This document shows positions 25,508 through 35,088 of a DNA stretch of 64,000 nt, one piece after another. This DNA is from Streptococcus marmotae (lineage in GTDB: Bacteria; Bacillota; Bacilli; Lactobacillales; Streptococcaceae), in NCBI RefSeq assembly GCF_001623565.1, contig NZ_CP015196.1, forward strand, positions 1,323,501 through 1,387,500, given 5' to 3'. The position numbers and the translations under genes are program-made. Under the pieces are notes generated by a model. That model was not told the DNA's origin, did no database searches, and worked only from the letters and a program-made list of their open reading frames with translations. Numbering within the stretch: the first letter of the stretch is position 1; the number at the start of each line of letters is the position of its first letter.

Positions 25508-27502
25508 ATGCTAACAAAAAAAGAAGCAGCAATTGTGGACGTTTTGCTGCAGCACCAAACTAGCTACCTTTCAAGTCAAAAAATTGCAGCAGCAATAGGG
25601 ATGAGTGATCGAACCATTCGAAAGTATTTGGGGCTGATTGAAGATAAGATAGGTCGTCACGGAGCTGTTTTAACGTCTAAGTCAGGCTATGGTTACTTGC
25701 TTTCCTTTACAGATGAGGAAGCCTTTCAATTGTATTGGCAAGAAGTGCAGAAAGCAGATCGGTTTATCAAGGAAGTCACCCAATTAGAAGAATCGATTGA
25801 TAGGCGGCACTATATTATTCACAAACTCTTTTTGGAGGATGACTGTCCAACTATTTCTGACCTATCGCAGGAATTATATCTGAGTAAAACGAGTATTGCG
25901 CAACTGCTTCATGATATTAAGGACTTGGTTCTACCATATGGCATTAAGGTTCAGACGGGTCGTAAGGGTATTCGGATTGTCGGGAAGGAAGGTGCGATTC
26001 GCCATTTCATCAAAGATTATTTCTTTTTAGATAGTTTTCAGCAGTCAGTTTTTTCATTGATACATGATGAATTATTGGAGGAAAGCCATTTTTCAGAGAT
26101 TATCATGGTGGTGATTGACGAATGTCGCAATGCCCAGCTACATTTGCCAGATTTTATTCTTCATAATTTAGTAGTTCATTTAGCCTTGATGATTCGTCGG
26201 ATTCATCTAGGAAAAGAGATTAAGATTGTGTCCGGTGAGCAGCTAGGAGATAGTCGCGAGTATCAGGTCGCACAAAGAATGTTACATCGTCTGTCTGAAA
26301 GTTTTGCCTTGGTCTTTCCAGAGAAAGAGGCAGAATATATCTCCATTCATCTCCATAGGGGGAGTATAAAAGATACTGAGGAGCAGGAAATTCCTCAGAA
26401 AACAGATGATCTAGCGACTCAGCTTACTCATCAATTGGAAGAACTGGGGCAAGAATTACAGGTGCCATTGCAAACCGATGGACATCTGCTAGAGTCGCTA
26501 AAAGCTCACTTTGTTCCTCTTGTGCACCGACTAGATAATCATATTCAACTGCTTAATCCTTTAAAAGAAGATATTATCAGGCAATATCCACTTGTATTTG
26601 AAGCTGTGAAGCAGCATTTTTCAAGAATGCCTCTATTGCAGCATCACCAGATTACTGATGATGAGTATGCCTATATTAGTCTGCATATCTTGGCCTCTTT
26701 AGAAAAAATGAGCACCCAAAATCACCACCGTGTTTTGGTGGTTTGCGCGAGTGGCTATGGAAGTGCACGGATGTTACAGAGTCGATTGGAAAAGGAATTC
26801 CCCCAGGAGTTGGAGATTGTAGAAGTTGCTAGCTACCTTGACTTGTCTGAACACAAGCTAAAAGGAATTGATTTTATCATTTCCTCAGTCGATTTAGGAA
26901 ATTTGGTCTTTCTCGTTCCAGTTGTTAGAGTAAATGTCCTCTTGCAGTCACGAGATATTGCGCGTATTCGTGCTCATATGGCGAAAAAAGCATGGACGAG
27001 TAGTGACTCTGGTCTGGTTCATACGAGTGAACCGAGGCAAAATCAGCAGTCATTAGATATCACACAACTCTTTCAGGAACATCAATTTTTATACTTTGAC
27101 AAGGCAGTTGATAAAGAAACGATTTTGTCAGAAATGATACAACGTTTGGATGAAGCAGAAAATCAGCCATTTCAGTTGGATTTCCGTAAGCAAATTGCTG
27201 TCCGTGAAAATCTGAGTTCGATTGTCTATGATGAAGTTCTAGCCTTTCCACATCCAGCAAAAGCTCTATCTTTGATGGAACAAGTAGTAGTAGCGATTTG
27301 TCAAGAACCCGTAAAGTGGGACAAAGAACATGAAAAGGTACAGTTTATCTTCCTTCTTTCGCCTTCAAAAGGAAAAAATGAGCGGATGAAGGTACTAACT
27401 CCAGCCTTGGTTAGTTTTGTCCACTGTCCAGAGCTACATAAAGAATTGTTGAGCAAACCAACACTAGAAAATTTTATAACAGTAGTACGCCCTTTATTAT
27501 AG
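25508..27502 (+). CDS. PRD-domain activator of the LicR/CelR type
   Basis: A 664-residue PTS-regulated transcription factor. In order: HTH_11 (KEAAIVDVLLQHQ...SSQKIAAAIGMSDRTIRKYL), a second HTH (about residues 105-140, LSQELYLSKTSIAQLLHDI), PRD1 and PRD2 (about 180-395), a IIB-like domain (VVCASGYGSARM, Cys near 411), and a IIA-like domain (VLAFPHPAKAL, His near 581). GGAGGTGAG lies before the ATG. It sits mid-operon, with its own promoter candidate just upstream, and is expected to switch on the neighbouring PTS when the sugar is available. Confidence 0.92.
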   Translation: MLTKKEAAIVDVLLQHQTSYLSSQKIAAAIGMSDRTIRKYLGLIEDKIGRHGAVLTSKSGYGYLLSFTDEEAFQLYWQEVQKADRFIKEVTQLEESIDRRHYIIHKLFLEDDCPTISDLSQELYLSKTSIAQLLHDIKDLVLPYGIKVQTGRKGIRIVGKEGAIRHFIKDYFFLDSFQQSVFSLIHDELLEESHFSEIIMVVIDECRNAQLHLPDFILHNLVVHLALMIRRIHLGKEIKIVSGEQLGDSREYQVAQRMLHRLSESFALVFPEKEAEYISIHLHRGSIKDTEEQEIPQKTDDLATQLTHQLEELGQELQVPLQTDGHLLESLKAHFVPLVHRLDNHIQLLNPLKEDIIRQYPLVFEAVKQHFSRMPLLQHHQITDDEYAYISLHILASLEKMSTQNHHRVLVVCASGYGSARMLQSRLEKEFPQELEIVEVASYLDLSEHKLKGIDFIISSVDLGNLVFLVPVVRVNVLLQSRDIARIRAHMAKKAWTSSDSGLVHTSEPRQNQQSLDITQLFQEHQFLYFDKAVDKETILSEMIQRLDEAENQPFQLDFRKQIAVRENLSSIVYDEVLAFPHPAKALSLMEQVVVAICQEPVKWDKEHEKVQFIFLLSPSKGKNERMKVLTPALVSFVHCPELHKELLSKPTLENFITVVRPLL

Positions 27503-27518
27503 GGAAGGAGGAATTAGA

Positions 27519-27830
27519 ATGAAAAATATTATGTTAGTATGTAATGCTGGTATGTCTACTAGTATGTTAGTGACCAAGATGTTGAAATCTGCAGCCGATA
27601 AGGGAATTGAAACAACTATTTGGGCTGTTCCTGTCTCAGAGGTTGCTGATGAAGTAGCGAATAAATCAATTGATGCCTTGCTAGTCGGACCTCAGGTCAA
27701 ATTTATGTTGGATGAGTACAAGGAAAATTATGAGCCTGCAATCAAAGTAGGCGACATCAATATGGTAGATTACGGAACAATGAATGGGGCCAACGTCTTA
27801 GACTTTGCCTTGAAGTTACTAGGAGATTAA
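27519..27830 (+). CDS. PTS EIIB component, lactose/cellobiose family
   Basis: A 103-residue phosphocarrier whose P-loop-like active site VCNAGMSTSMLV carries the catalytic Cys at residue 8. GGAAGGAGGAATTAG precedes the ATG. It passes phosphate from the lac-type IIA encoded next to the sugar on IIC. Confidence 0.93.
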   Translation: MKNIMLVCNAGMSTSMLVTKMLKSAADKGIETTIWAVPVSEVADEVANKSIDALLVGPQVKFMLDEYKENYEPAIKVGDINMVDYGTMNGANVLDFALKLLGD

Positions 27831-27832
27831 CA

Positions 27833-28159
27833 ATGGTAGAACCAGTAAATCTTGAAGCAATCATGGGGCTGATTATGCATGGAGGCGATGCCAAGGGAAA
27901 TGCCGTTAAAGCGATTCGGTCTGCGAAGAAAGGCGATTTTGAAGAAGCAGCAGCCTTTCTTGAAAAAGCAAATCAATCCTTGAGCATTGCGCATAAATCT
28001 CAAACAGCTTTGTTATCAGAGGAAGCATCCGGTCAGTCGGTAGAAGTTTCCCTTCTAATGGTGCATGGACAGGATCATCTCATGAATGCTATTACATTTT
28101 TGGATATGGCCAAGGAGACGGTTGACCTTTACCGCCGAATAGAAGATATGGGAGGATAG
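27833..28159 (+). CDS. PTS EIIA component, lactose/cellobiose family
   Basis: A helical 108-residue trimer-forming protein, full length. LIMHGGDAKGNAVKAI and LLMVHGQDHLMNAI are family blocks, the latter holding the phosphorylated His near residue 82. It begins two nt after the IIB stop, so translation is coupled. Confidence 0.93.
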   Translation: MVEPVNLEAIMGLIMHGGDAKGNAVKAIRSAKKGDFEEAAAFLEKANQSLSIAHKSQTALLSEEASGQSVEVSLLMVHGQDHLMNAITFLDMAKETVDLYRRIEDMGG

Positions 28160-28162
28160 TAA

Positions 28163-28603
28163 ATGGAAGCACGTTTGACAGTTACTGGCCAGCCTGAGTT
28201 ATACTATCAGCTCTGTTTAGAACTGTTTCAGGCCGACTATCAAGGAGCAACGGGACAAACGATTCCACTGTCTGAGATAAGAGAGGGCTTGAGTTTCGTC
28301 AAGCGATTTGGTAAGAAAAGAGAGCAATCTGTTAAGGTTACCTTGCAACAGTTGGTTGAAAATCAGTCTTATGCTGTCGCTATTCAATCTAATCGTGGTG
28401 TGCAATTTTTGACCTATCAATTACGCTCTTTAGGACAGGATGAGGTAGAGATTTGCTATTCAGAGGATTATCTACCAGAGGGGCGCTTTAATCAGCTTAA
28501 TTACAAGCTATTGTTGCCTCTTATGAGAAGGAGTTTAGAGAAGCGGATGCTTCTTCAAATTAAAAAATTTGCAGAATTTGCAATAAAAAAGGAGGTTCCT
28601 TAA
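28163..28603 (+). CDS. DUF3284-type protein of cellobiose PTS operons
   Basis: A 146-residue soluble protein of unknown function. The alternation of strand-like segments followed by a C-terminal amphipathic helix (LLLPLMRRSLEKRMLLQIKKFAEFAI) and its place between IIA and IIC agree with DUF3284, a family seen almost only in such operons. It starts three nt after IIA and stops immediately before the IIC ATG. A role in regulation or assembly of the permease is a guess. Confidence 0.7.
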   Translation: MEARLTVTGQPELYYQLCLELFQADYQGATGQTIPLSEIREGLSFVKRFGKKREQSVKVTLQQLVENQSYAVAIQSNRGVQFLTYQLRSLGQDEVEICYSEDYLPEGRFNQLNYKLLLPLMRRSLEKRMLLQIKKFAEFAIKKEVP

Positions 28604-29950
28604 ATGGACACATTTATGAAAATTTCTGGCAAACTAGGATCGCAAAAGCACTTGGTTGCCATACGGGATGCATTTCTTGCTATGTTTCCACTCACCATGG
28701 CAGGAGCAATTGCTGTTTTAATCAATGTCTTAGTACGTGATATTCCAAATAGCATGGGAAATACTGGTTTTGCAGAGTCTATGCAGCCACTTATTACCTT
28801 AAATGGTTGTGTGTATTTTGGTACAATTGCCATTATGGCGCTAGCCTTTGTCTTTGCTCTTGGCTACAACCGAGCACAACATGAAAAATTGAATCCTATT
28901 GCCGGTGGTCTGGTTTCTTTTGCAGCTTTTATCTCAACCATTCCACAAACAATGACCATTGTAACAGATGTGGCAGGCTTAGATAAATCAATTGTTAAAG
29001 CCTTAGCTGATTTTGGTTTGACTATTTCTGAAAGTGGTTTGGAAACATCAGATTGGGGAGCAATTAAGGTAGCCTATGCTGGAGCTACGGGCTTGTTTAC
29101 AGCGATGATTATCGGTCTTCTTTCAGCAGAAATTTACTGCTTCTTGATGAAAAAGAAAATTACGATTAAGATGCCAGATACGGTTCCACCAGCTGTTAAT
29201 AAGGCCTTTGCTTCTATGATTCCAGGGATTGTAGCGATATATGTATCTGCTTTCATCGGCTTCATGGCGATGCAATTATCTGGTCAACCCTTAAATGATT
29301 TAGTATCAACCTATATTCAAAAACCATTACTTGGATTATCACAAGGCTGGTTCAGTGTTATCTTACTTTCTTTCTTGGTTCAATTATTCTGGTTCTTCGG
29401 ACTTCATGGCCACAATGTATTGGGTCCTGTTTTGGACGGTATTTACCTACCTGCTTTGCTCGAAAATACAGCAGCGCATGAAGCTGGTAAAACCCTTCCA
29501 TATATTTGGACTCGTGGGTCATTTGATGCTTATGGGCAAATGGGTGGTTCAGGAGTGACCATTGCCTTCATTATCGCAGTCTTCCTATTTTCAAAACGCC
29601 AAGAATACCGTGCAGTTGCAAAATTGTCTGCACCGATGGGTGTCTTTAATATCAATGAACCAATCACCTTTGGGATTCCAATGGTCTTAAATCCACTCTT
29701 CATTATTCCATGGCTTATCGTACCACCAATCTGTTGTGGAATTGCTTATACAGCAACAGCTCTAGGCTTGATTCCTTCAGTTTATGTATCTATTCCATGG
29801 ATTACTCCTCCAGGACTTTATGCCTTCCTTGCAACAGGGGGAAATCTCTTAGCAGGTGCTATTTCACTCTTTAATGTCTTTGTTGCTTTCCTTATCTGGA
29901 CACCATTTGTTATTGCAGCAAATAAGGTAGAAGTAGGGGAAAATGCGTAA
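28604..29950 (+). CDS. PTS EIIC component, cellobiose family
   Basis: Membrane permease of 448 residues with about ten hydrophobic segments. Family features include HLVAIRDAFLAMFPLTMAGA near the start, WFFGLHGHNVLGPVLDGIY in the centre with the conserved His, and FNINEPITFGIPMVLNP with the substrate-binding Glu. AAAAAAGGAGG sits before the ATG. Last gene of the operon. Confidence 0.95.
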   Translation: MDTFMKISGKLGSQKHLVAIRDAFLAMFPLTMAGAIAVLINVLVRDIPNSMGNTGFAESMQPLITLNGCVYFGTIAIMALAFVFALGYNRAQHEKLNPIAGGLVSFAAFISTIPQTMTIVTDVAGLDKSIVKALADFGLTISESGLETSDWGAIKVAYAGATGLFTAMIIGLLSAEIYCFLMKKKITIKMPDTVPPAVNKAFASMIPGIVAIYVSAFIGFMAMQLSGQPLNDLVSTYIQKPLLGLSQGWFSVILLSFLVQLFWFFGLHGHNVLGPVLDGIYLPALLENTAAHEAGKTLPYIWTRGSFDAYGQMGGSGVTIAFIIAVFLFSKRQEYRAVAKLSAPMGVFNINEPITFGIPMVLNPLFIIPWLIVPPICCGIAYTATALGLIPSVYVSIPWITPPGLYAFLATGGNLLAGAISLFNVFVAFLIWTPFVIAANKVEVGENA

Positions 29951-29962
29951 CACAATATGAGG

Positions 29963-29990
29963 GCCGGGACAGCGATTCCAGGCCTTTTAT
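29963..29990 (+). terminator. Terminator of the cellobiose-type operon
   Basis: GGCC...GGCC arms around an interrupted stem, followed by TTTTAT. The T-run runs straight into the left end of the MITE-like repeat. Confidence 0.65.
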
Positions 29991-30254
29991 AGTGAATTGA
30001 ATAAAGATTAGGACATCGTTATACTCTATAAAAATCAAAATCTGACTAGGCAACGAAATCGTAGCTAGAACTGAAGTTCAGCAAGGTGAGTTAACGACGT
30101 CAGACTTTGATTTTTGACGAGTATAAGTCGCTTTACTTCAATAGTCCAGTAGACTGTTGAAGGTTGGAAATAGGGATTATGGAGTAATCCTCAATTAACG
30201 CCAGCTCTATCTGCAGCTCCTTGCCTTGTCCTATTCCTTTCTCAATTCACTATA
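29988..30254. repeat. MITE-like element (intact copy, 267 bp)
   Basis: Terminal inverted repeats TATAGTGAATTGA and TCAATTCACTATA are perfect over 13 bp. There is no coding capacity. TA at both ends fits insertion at a TA dinucleotide, as for IS630/mariner-type elements and the pneumococcal RUP. Internal modules include ACTAGGCAACGAAATCGTAG, GTTCAGCAAGGTGAGTTAAC and AGTCCAGTAGACTGTTGAAGG. TTGAAT-17-TATACT near the left end is a potential promoter reading inward. A second, split copy occupies 60862-60904 and 62756-63091. Confidence 0.75.
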
Positions 30255-30358
30255 TTTGCTATCATTTTTATCATTGAACGGAGTATGGAGGTAGGAAAAG
30301 ATAGGGAGAGATTAGCCTCGTTTCAGCAATAAATCAGGATTTTTGCTAGAATAGAAGT

Positions 30359-31108
30359 ATGAAAGCATTGATTTTTGATTTGGATGATACCTTGTATAAT
30401 CAGGAAGAGCCTTTTCAGCGGGCGGTTCAGGCACATCTACCTGTCCAAGATGAGCAAATGGGTGACTTATATATAGCCTTTAGACTGTATGCAGATGAGG
30501 TTTTTGAAGCCGCGACAGCAGGCGATATCACACTCGAAAGTAGCCATATTTACCGAATGAAGCGAGCTTTGGCTGATGTTGGCTATGCAGTTTCAGATGA
30601 ATTGGCGCTCACTATTCAGCAAGAGTACCAAGAAAACCAAGGGAAGCTATCGCTTAGTCCAGAATTTCCAGCTATTTTTGACTATTGTCGTCAGAACAAG
30701 ATTCGTCTGGGGATTATTACCAATGGCCCACATCTTCATCAACTGCGCAAGTTGCAATCCTTAGAAATGACCAATTGGATTTCAGAGTATGTGACTATTA
30801 TTTCTGGTCAAGTGGGAGTAACCAAGCCTTCTAAGGAGATTTTTGACCTAATGGTAGAGAAGATGCAACTCTTACCTGAGGACATGTGCTATGTTGGTGA
30901 TTCCTTTGAAAATGATGTTGCCGGTGCAAAAGCTGCAGGTTGGAAAGCCATTTGGCTCAATCACCGGAAACGGAAACAGCCCCAAAGTCCCTATCAAGCA
31001 GATGCGGTGGTGGAGGAGCGGGAAGAACTGCTCGGTGTGATTGAGCAATTAGTCAGTCACTCAGTTACCCAGTTTGAGGCAGAGCAGCAAGGAAAAGCCA
31101 ATGAATAA
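30359..31108 (+). CDS. HAD-superfamily hydrolase (YjjG-like)
   Basis: A 249-residue cytosolic phosphatase-type protein. Motif I is FDLDDTLYN (nucleophile Asp 7), motif II GIITNGPH, motif III the Lys in VTKPSKEIF, and motif IV CYVGDSFENDVAGA. The helical cap between motifs I and II is of the C1 type. Such proteins often dephosphorylate nucleotides or sugar phosphates; no specific substrate can be given. TAGAAT shortly before the ATG is a likely -10, and the ATG follows within about 10 nt, so the mRNA may be nearly leaderless. Confidence 0.85.
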   Translation: MKALIFDLDDTLYNQEEPFQRAVQAHLPVQDEQMGDLYIAFRLYADEVFEAATAGDITLESSHIYRMKRALADVGYAVSDELALTIQQEYQENQGKLSLSPEFPAIFDYCRQNKIRLGIITNGPHLHQLRKLQSLEMTNWISEYVTIISGQVGVTKPSKEIFDLMVEKMQLLPEDMCYVGDSFENDVAGAKAAGWKAIWLNHRKRKQPQSPYQADAVVEEREELLGVIEQLVSHSVTQFEAEQQGKANE

Positions 31109-31685
31109 GAAGTACCTCCTGTTAGATAGTATGAATGCCCTGCTTTCTTTTTTCGTGTGTCGCTACGTCTTTATGCACTATCTTTATTTTCAATATTATC
31201 TTCGGATGGTAGTGCGTATGCCTGAGATTGATTTTGTGGGACCATTGCTGGTCATTCTCGTCATGAGCTATAGTGTATTTGTTTTTATGAGCTTTTTCTA
31301 TCGGAAGCACGTAGACAGGAAAATGATTCTAGTGCTATATGCCATTTATTTTGCTTGTTTAGCTTTCCTACTGGTTTTCAAAAGCATGGGGATTAAAGGG
31401 CTTGTCTTGAATCCGATGGAAACACTACAAGATATACAAGCTGGAAATATCTTCGTTCCTTTGATGAATCTTGTCATGTTTATTCCTCTAGGGACACTCG
31501 TTACAAGGAAAAAACAATTTTTAGTCGCAGTTGCTGGCGTGATAGGAGTTGAAATCGCCCAGTATGTCTTTAGCTTTGGGATTTGTGATACAGGAGATAT
31601 TGTGCTAAATAGCGTAGGGATCTTGATTGGAATAGCCATCAGACAAATCGGCTTGCTAAAATTCTTCTTAGAGAAGATAGGCTAG
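31101..31685 (+). CDS. VanZ family membrane protein
   Basis: A 194-residue protein with five hydrophobic segments and the VanZ-like region LNLVMFIPLGTLV...VEIAQYVFSFGICDTGDIVLNSVGILIG. It starts at 31101 inside the end of the HAD gene (8-nt overlap) with AAGGAAAAG upstream; a longer frame starting in the HAD gene is unlikely. VanZ proteins are sometimes linked to glycopeptide tolerance, but most, as probably here, have no known role. Confidence 0.8.
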   Translation: MNKKYLLLDSMNALLSFFVCRYVFMHYLYFQYYLRMVVRMPEIDFVGPLLVILVMSYSVFVFMSFFYRKHVDRKMILVLYAIYFACLAFLLVFKSMGIKGLVLNPMETLQDIQAGNIFVPLMNLVMFIPLGTLVTRKKQFLVAVAGVIGVEIAQYVFSFGICDTGDIVLNSVGILIGIAIRQIGLLKFFLEKIG

Positions 31686-31745
31686 CACTTTTTCCTTTCT
31701 TCTGGCTTTGTGATATAATAAATAGAGAAAGAAGTGTGGTGAAAC

Positions 31746-32243
31746 ATGTATATTGAAATGGTGGATGAAACAAAACAAGTGACAGAGGAAATGCAGCAAC
31801 AGATTCGAGACTTGTTGGAGTTTGCGGCTCAAAAGATTGGTAAAGAGCAAAAGGAAATGGCTATTACCTTTGTTGATAACGCGCGTGTTCATGAGGTCAA
31901 TTTGGAATACCGTGGCATCGACCGTCCGACAGATGTAGTGAGTTTGGAGTATAAGCCAGAGACCGAGATTGTCTTTGATGAGGAAGATTTGCTTGAGAAT
32001 CCAGAATTGAGCGAGATGCTAGCGGATTTTGATGCCTACATCGGTGAGTTGTATATCTCCATTGATAAGGCGCATGAACAAGCAAAAGACTATGGTCATA
32101 GTTTTGAACGTGAAATGGGCTTTTTAGCTGTGCATGGTTTTCTGCACATTAACGGTTATGACCATTATACGCCGGAAGAAGAAGCAGAAATGTTTGGTTT
32201 ACAAGAAGAAATACTGACAGCTTATGGACTTACACGAGAATAA
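31746..32243 (+). CDS. ybeY: Endoribonuclease YbeY
   Basis: Zinc-dependent RNase for 16S rRNA 3' maturation and ribosome quality control. The metal-binding motif [11 protein letters not shown] lies near residue 130 in a 165-residue protein, the normal length. Its end overlaps dgkA by 20 nt, and dgkA and era follow, the widespread ybeY-dgkA-era cluster. A TATAAT (31713-31718) lies upstream. Confidence 0.96.
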   Translation: MYIEMVDETKQVTEEMQQQIRDLLEFAAQKIGKEQKEMAITFVDNARVHEVNLEYRGIDRPTDVVSLEYKPETEIVFDEEDLLENPELSEMLADFDAYIGELYISIDKAHEQAKDYGHSFEREMGFLAVHGFLHINGYDHYTPEEEAEMFGLQEEILTAYGLTRE

Positions 32244-32625
32244 TCCACAAAAAAAATGGAAAAATAAAGATCTGGTTGCTAGCCTTGAGTTTGCGGTGAC
32301 AGGTCTTTTTACGGCTTTTAAGGAAGAACGAAACATGCGAAAGCATCTGGTATCTGCGATTTTAGTCGTGATAGCTGGTTTGATTTTTCGTGTTTCAACA
32401 ACCGAGTGGCTGTTTTTGCTCCTGAGTATTAGCTTGGTGATTGCTTTTGAAATTGTCAATTCTGCGATTGAAAATGTTGTTGATTTGGCGTCAAGCTACC
32501 ATTTCTCCATGCTAGCAAAAAATGCCAAGGATATGGCAGCAGGGGCGGTTTTGTTTGTATCAGCTTTTGCTTTATTGACGGGGCTGATTATCTTTCTTCC
32601 AAAAATTTGGAATGTGATATTTTAA
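32224..32625 (+). CDS. dgkA: Undecaprenol/diacylglycerol kinase
   Basis: Small membrane kinase of 133 residues with three transmembrane helices. In Gram-positives this family mainly phosphorylates undecaprenol to recycle the wall-lipid carrier. [23 protein letters not shown] and [16 protein letters not shown] carry the conserved Glu and Asn residues of the active site. Overlaps ybeY and is followed 9 nt later by era. Confidence 0.94.
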   Translation: MDLHENNPQKKWKNKDLVASLEFAVTGLFTAFKEERNMRKHLVSAILVVIAGLIFRVSTTEWLFLLLSISLVIAFEIVNSAIENVVDLASSYHFSMLAKNAKDMAAGAVLFVSAFALLTGLIIFLPKIWNVIF

Positions 32626-32634
32626 GGGGTAGAA

Positions 32635-33534
32635 ATGACATTTAAATCAGGTTTTGTAGCTATTTTAGGACGTCCAAATGTTGGGAAATCAACTTTTCTC
32701 AACTACGTAATGGGACAAAAAATTGCTATTATGAGTGACAAGGCGCAGACGACGCGCAATAAAATTATGGGGATTTACACGACAGAGACAGAGCAGATTG
32801 TCTTTATTGATACGCCCGGTATCCATAAGCCCAAGACAGCCTTGGGTGATTTTATGGTGGAGTCTGCCTACAGTACTCTTCGCGAGGTGGATACGGTACT
32901 TTTTATGGTGCCAGCCGATGAGCCACGTGGTAAGGGTGATGATATGATTATGGAGCGCCTCAAATCTGCTAAAGTACCTGTTATTTTAGTGGTGAATAAG
33001 ATTGATAAGGTGCATCCGGATCAGCTCTTGGAGCAGATTGATGATTTTCGAACGCAGATGGACTTTAAGGAAATCGTCCCAATTTCTGCGACCCAAGGAA
33101 ATAACGTCAATCGACTTATGGAAATCTTAAAGGATAATCTAGACGAAGGTTTCCAGTATTTCCCAGCTGATCAGATTACGGATCATCCAGAGCGCTTTTT
33201 GGTGTCTGAGATGATTCGGGAGAAGGTGCTTCATTTGACCCGTGAAGAGATTCCGCATTCAGTAGCTGTTGTCATTGATAGTATGAAGCGAGATGAGGAG
33301 ACGGATAAGATTCACATTCGAGCAACCATTATGGTCGAACGTGATAGCCAAAAAGGCATTGTCATCGGAAAAGGTGGAGCTATGCTCAAGAAAATTGGCT
33401 CCATGGCTCGCCGTGACATCGAGTTAATGTTGGGTGATAAGGTCTTCTTAGAAACCTGGGTCAAGGTCAAGAAAAATTGGCGGGATAAAAAGCTAGACTT
33501 GGCGGACTTTGGCTATAATCAAAAAGAGTATTAA
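32635..33534 (+). CDS. era: GTPase Era
   Basis: Essential GTPase in 30S assembly. G1 is [10 protein letters not shown]3 DTPG, G4 NKID, and the C-terminal KH domain contains [23 protein letters not shown]. The 299-residue length is normal. GGGGTAG precedes the ATG. Confidence 0.98.
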   Translation: MTFKSGFVAILGRPNVGKSTFLNYVMGQKIAIMSDKAQTTRNKIMGIYTTETEQIVFIDTPGIHKPKTALGDFMVESAYSTLREVDTVLFMVPADEPRGKGDDMIMERLKSAKVPVILVVNKIDKVHPDQLLEQIDDFRTQMDFKEIVPISATQGNNVNRLMEILKDNLDEGFQYFPADQITDHPERFLVSEMIREKVLHLTREEIPHSVAVVIDSMKRDEETDKIHIRATIMVERDSQKGIVIGKGGAMLKKIGSMARRDIELMLGDKVFLETWVKVKKNWRDKKLDLADFGYNQKEY

Positions 33535-33567
33535 TGAGTTTTTCCGTGATGAAAAATGATTGAAGAA

Positions 33568-33598
33568 ACGGGCAGCAAAGCATAGCCCGTTGACTTTT
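33568..33598 (+). terminator. Terminator after era
   Basis: ACGGGC pairs with GCCCGT around an 11-nt loop, followed by TTGACTTTTT. Confidence 0.7.
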
Positions 33599-33620
33599 TG
33601 TGCTGATTGTAAGGAGTGAA

Positions 33621-34064
33621 GTGTTAGGAATGTGTGGAAAGATTCGATTGGTTGAGCCAAATGAAGTCGAAATCTGGCTAGGTTTTGCAAAACAAATCTG
33701 GTCTAGCGATAGAGAGAAGTTACGGACAGGCTTTTTAAGCAATCCATTTCCCTATGAATTTCTCTACTGGCGTGGAGGAAAGGCTCTTGCCTGATTAAGT
33801 CTTTCTATTCGCAAAGAATATGTGGAAGGGTGTGCTAGTCTTCCAACTGCCTATTTAGAGGGGATTGCCGTTCTCCCAGAAGCGAGGCAACAAGGCATCG
33901 CACGAGAATTGCTTGCCTTTGCCAAACAATGGGCGAAAGACCAGGATTGTCTACAATTAGCTTCCGATTGTTCCTTAGAAAATGAGCTTAGCCAAGTATT
34001 TCATCACAGAAACGGCTTTTGTGAAGTAAGTCGAACGGTTCATTATATCTTGAACGTGGATTAG
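33621..34064 (+). pseudogene. AAC(6')-like GNAT acetyltransferase interrupted by an in-frame stop
   Basis: Both halves are in the same frame and are separated by a single TGA at 33792-33794. The first half reads MCGKIRLVEPNEVEIWLGFAK and ends RGGKALA; the second continues LSLSIRKEYVEGC, then TAYLEGIAVLPEARQQGIAREL (acetyl-CoA loop), and ends LENELSQVFHHRNGFCEV. The pattern, including SIR-EYV-G, YLEGI-VLPE and ASDC-L-N--S---H---GF-E--R, matches aminoglycoside 6'-N-acetyltransferases of the AAC(6')-Ih/Ig type as I remember them. A TGG to TGA change is the simplest cause. AAGGAG at 33611 supports a GTG start at 33621 (an ATG lies at 33630). Confidence 0.8.
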
Positions 34065-34263
34065 AAGCGGTTCTATACAAGAGGTAAGTCGAAGGATTAG
34101 GCTAAGCTTGCTCTTTATATAAAAAATAATGAAGAAAGGATAGGGAAGCTGGTGTTCGAAATGAAATACTAGTTGCGGACGGTGTCAAAAAGTTACAACT
34201 TACCTAAAGTAGGTGTTATTGATAGATTTGGCTATGTCCGCTTACGCCCTTTGTATCTTAATC

Positions 34264-35088
34264 ATGCCAGAATTACCAGAGGTTGAAACCGTTCGCAAGG
34301 GACTTGAAAAACTGGTTGTTGGAAAAAGAATTCAGAAAGTAGAGATCACCTATCCTCGTATGGTGTTGACGGGGGCAGATGTTTTGCGTGAAGTCTTGGT
34401 TGGACAGGAGATTTGCGAGGTCAAGCGTCGCGGGAAGTATCTTTTGCTTTACTTGACAGATTTCGTGCTTATTTCCCATTTGCGGATGGAAGGTAAGTAC
34501 AATTACTTTCCTGATCAAGTACCAGAAAATAAGCATTTTCATGCCTTTTTCACCTTTACAGATGGCAGTCACTTGGTCTATCAAGATGTGCGGAAGTTTG
34601 GAACTCTTGAGTTGCTAACAAGAGAACAAGTTGAGGATTATTTTCTCTCGAAAAAGTTAGGGCCAGAGCCGACCGCAGAAGATTTCGACTATGAGCGATT
34701 TACCGTTCAACTCGCCAAATCGAAAAAGCCTATTAAAGCCCACTTGCTGGATCAGACCTTGGTGGTAGGGCTGGGCAATATCTATGTGGACGAAGCCTTG
34801 TTTCAAGCAGGCATTCATCCTGTAAGAACTAGCCAAAGTCTCTCAACCAAAGAAAGCAAGGCCTTGCACCAAGCGATTATCGCCGTATTGCAACTAGGGG
34901 TTGAAAAAGGTGGCTCGACCATTCGAACCTATAAAAATGCCCTTGGAATGGATGGGACTATGCAAGATTATCTACAAGTTTATGGAAAGCAGGGACAAGA
35001 GTGTCCGCGTTGTCAGACAGAGATGATGAAATTCCAGTTATCTGGTCGTGGAACGCATATTTGTCCCAAGTGTCAGGTCGCGCCATGA
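34264..35088 (+). CDS. mutM: Formamidopyrimidine-DNA glycosylase
   Basis: Bifunctional glycosylase/AP lyase removing 8-oxoG and Fapy[15 protein letters not shown] fixes the start at 34264, because Pro2 is the catalytic nucleophile; the upstream in-frame ATG would bury it. Other landmarks are the conserved Lys in [22 protein letters not shown], and the C-terminal zinc finger CPRC...CPKC. The product is 274 residues. No good ribosome site precedes the ATG, and the 199 nt upstream hold no gene. It overlaps coaE by 4 nt. Confidence 0.96.
   Translation: MPELPEVETVRKGLEKLVVGKRIQKVEITYPRMVLTGADVLREVLVGQEICEVKRRGKYLLLYLTDFVLISHLRMEGKYNYFPDQVPENKHFHAFFTFTDGSHLVYQDVRKFGTLELLTREQVEDYFLSKKLGPEPTAEDFDYERFTVQLAKSKKPIKAHLLDQTLVVGLGNIYVDEALFQAGIHPVRTSQSLSTKESKALHQAIIAVLQLGVEKGGSTIRTYKNALGMDGTMQDYLQVYGKQGQECPRCQTEMMKFQLSGRGTHICPKCQVAP

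Noticed and set aside
33600..34064. Two small independent genes
   Set aside because: They share one reading frame and complete each other as one GNAT protein with a single TGA between them.
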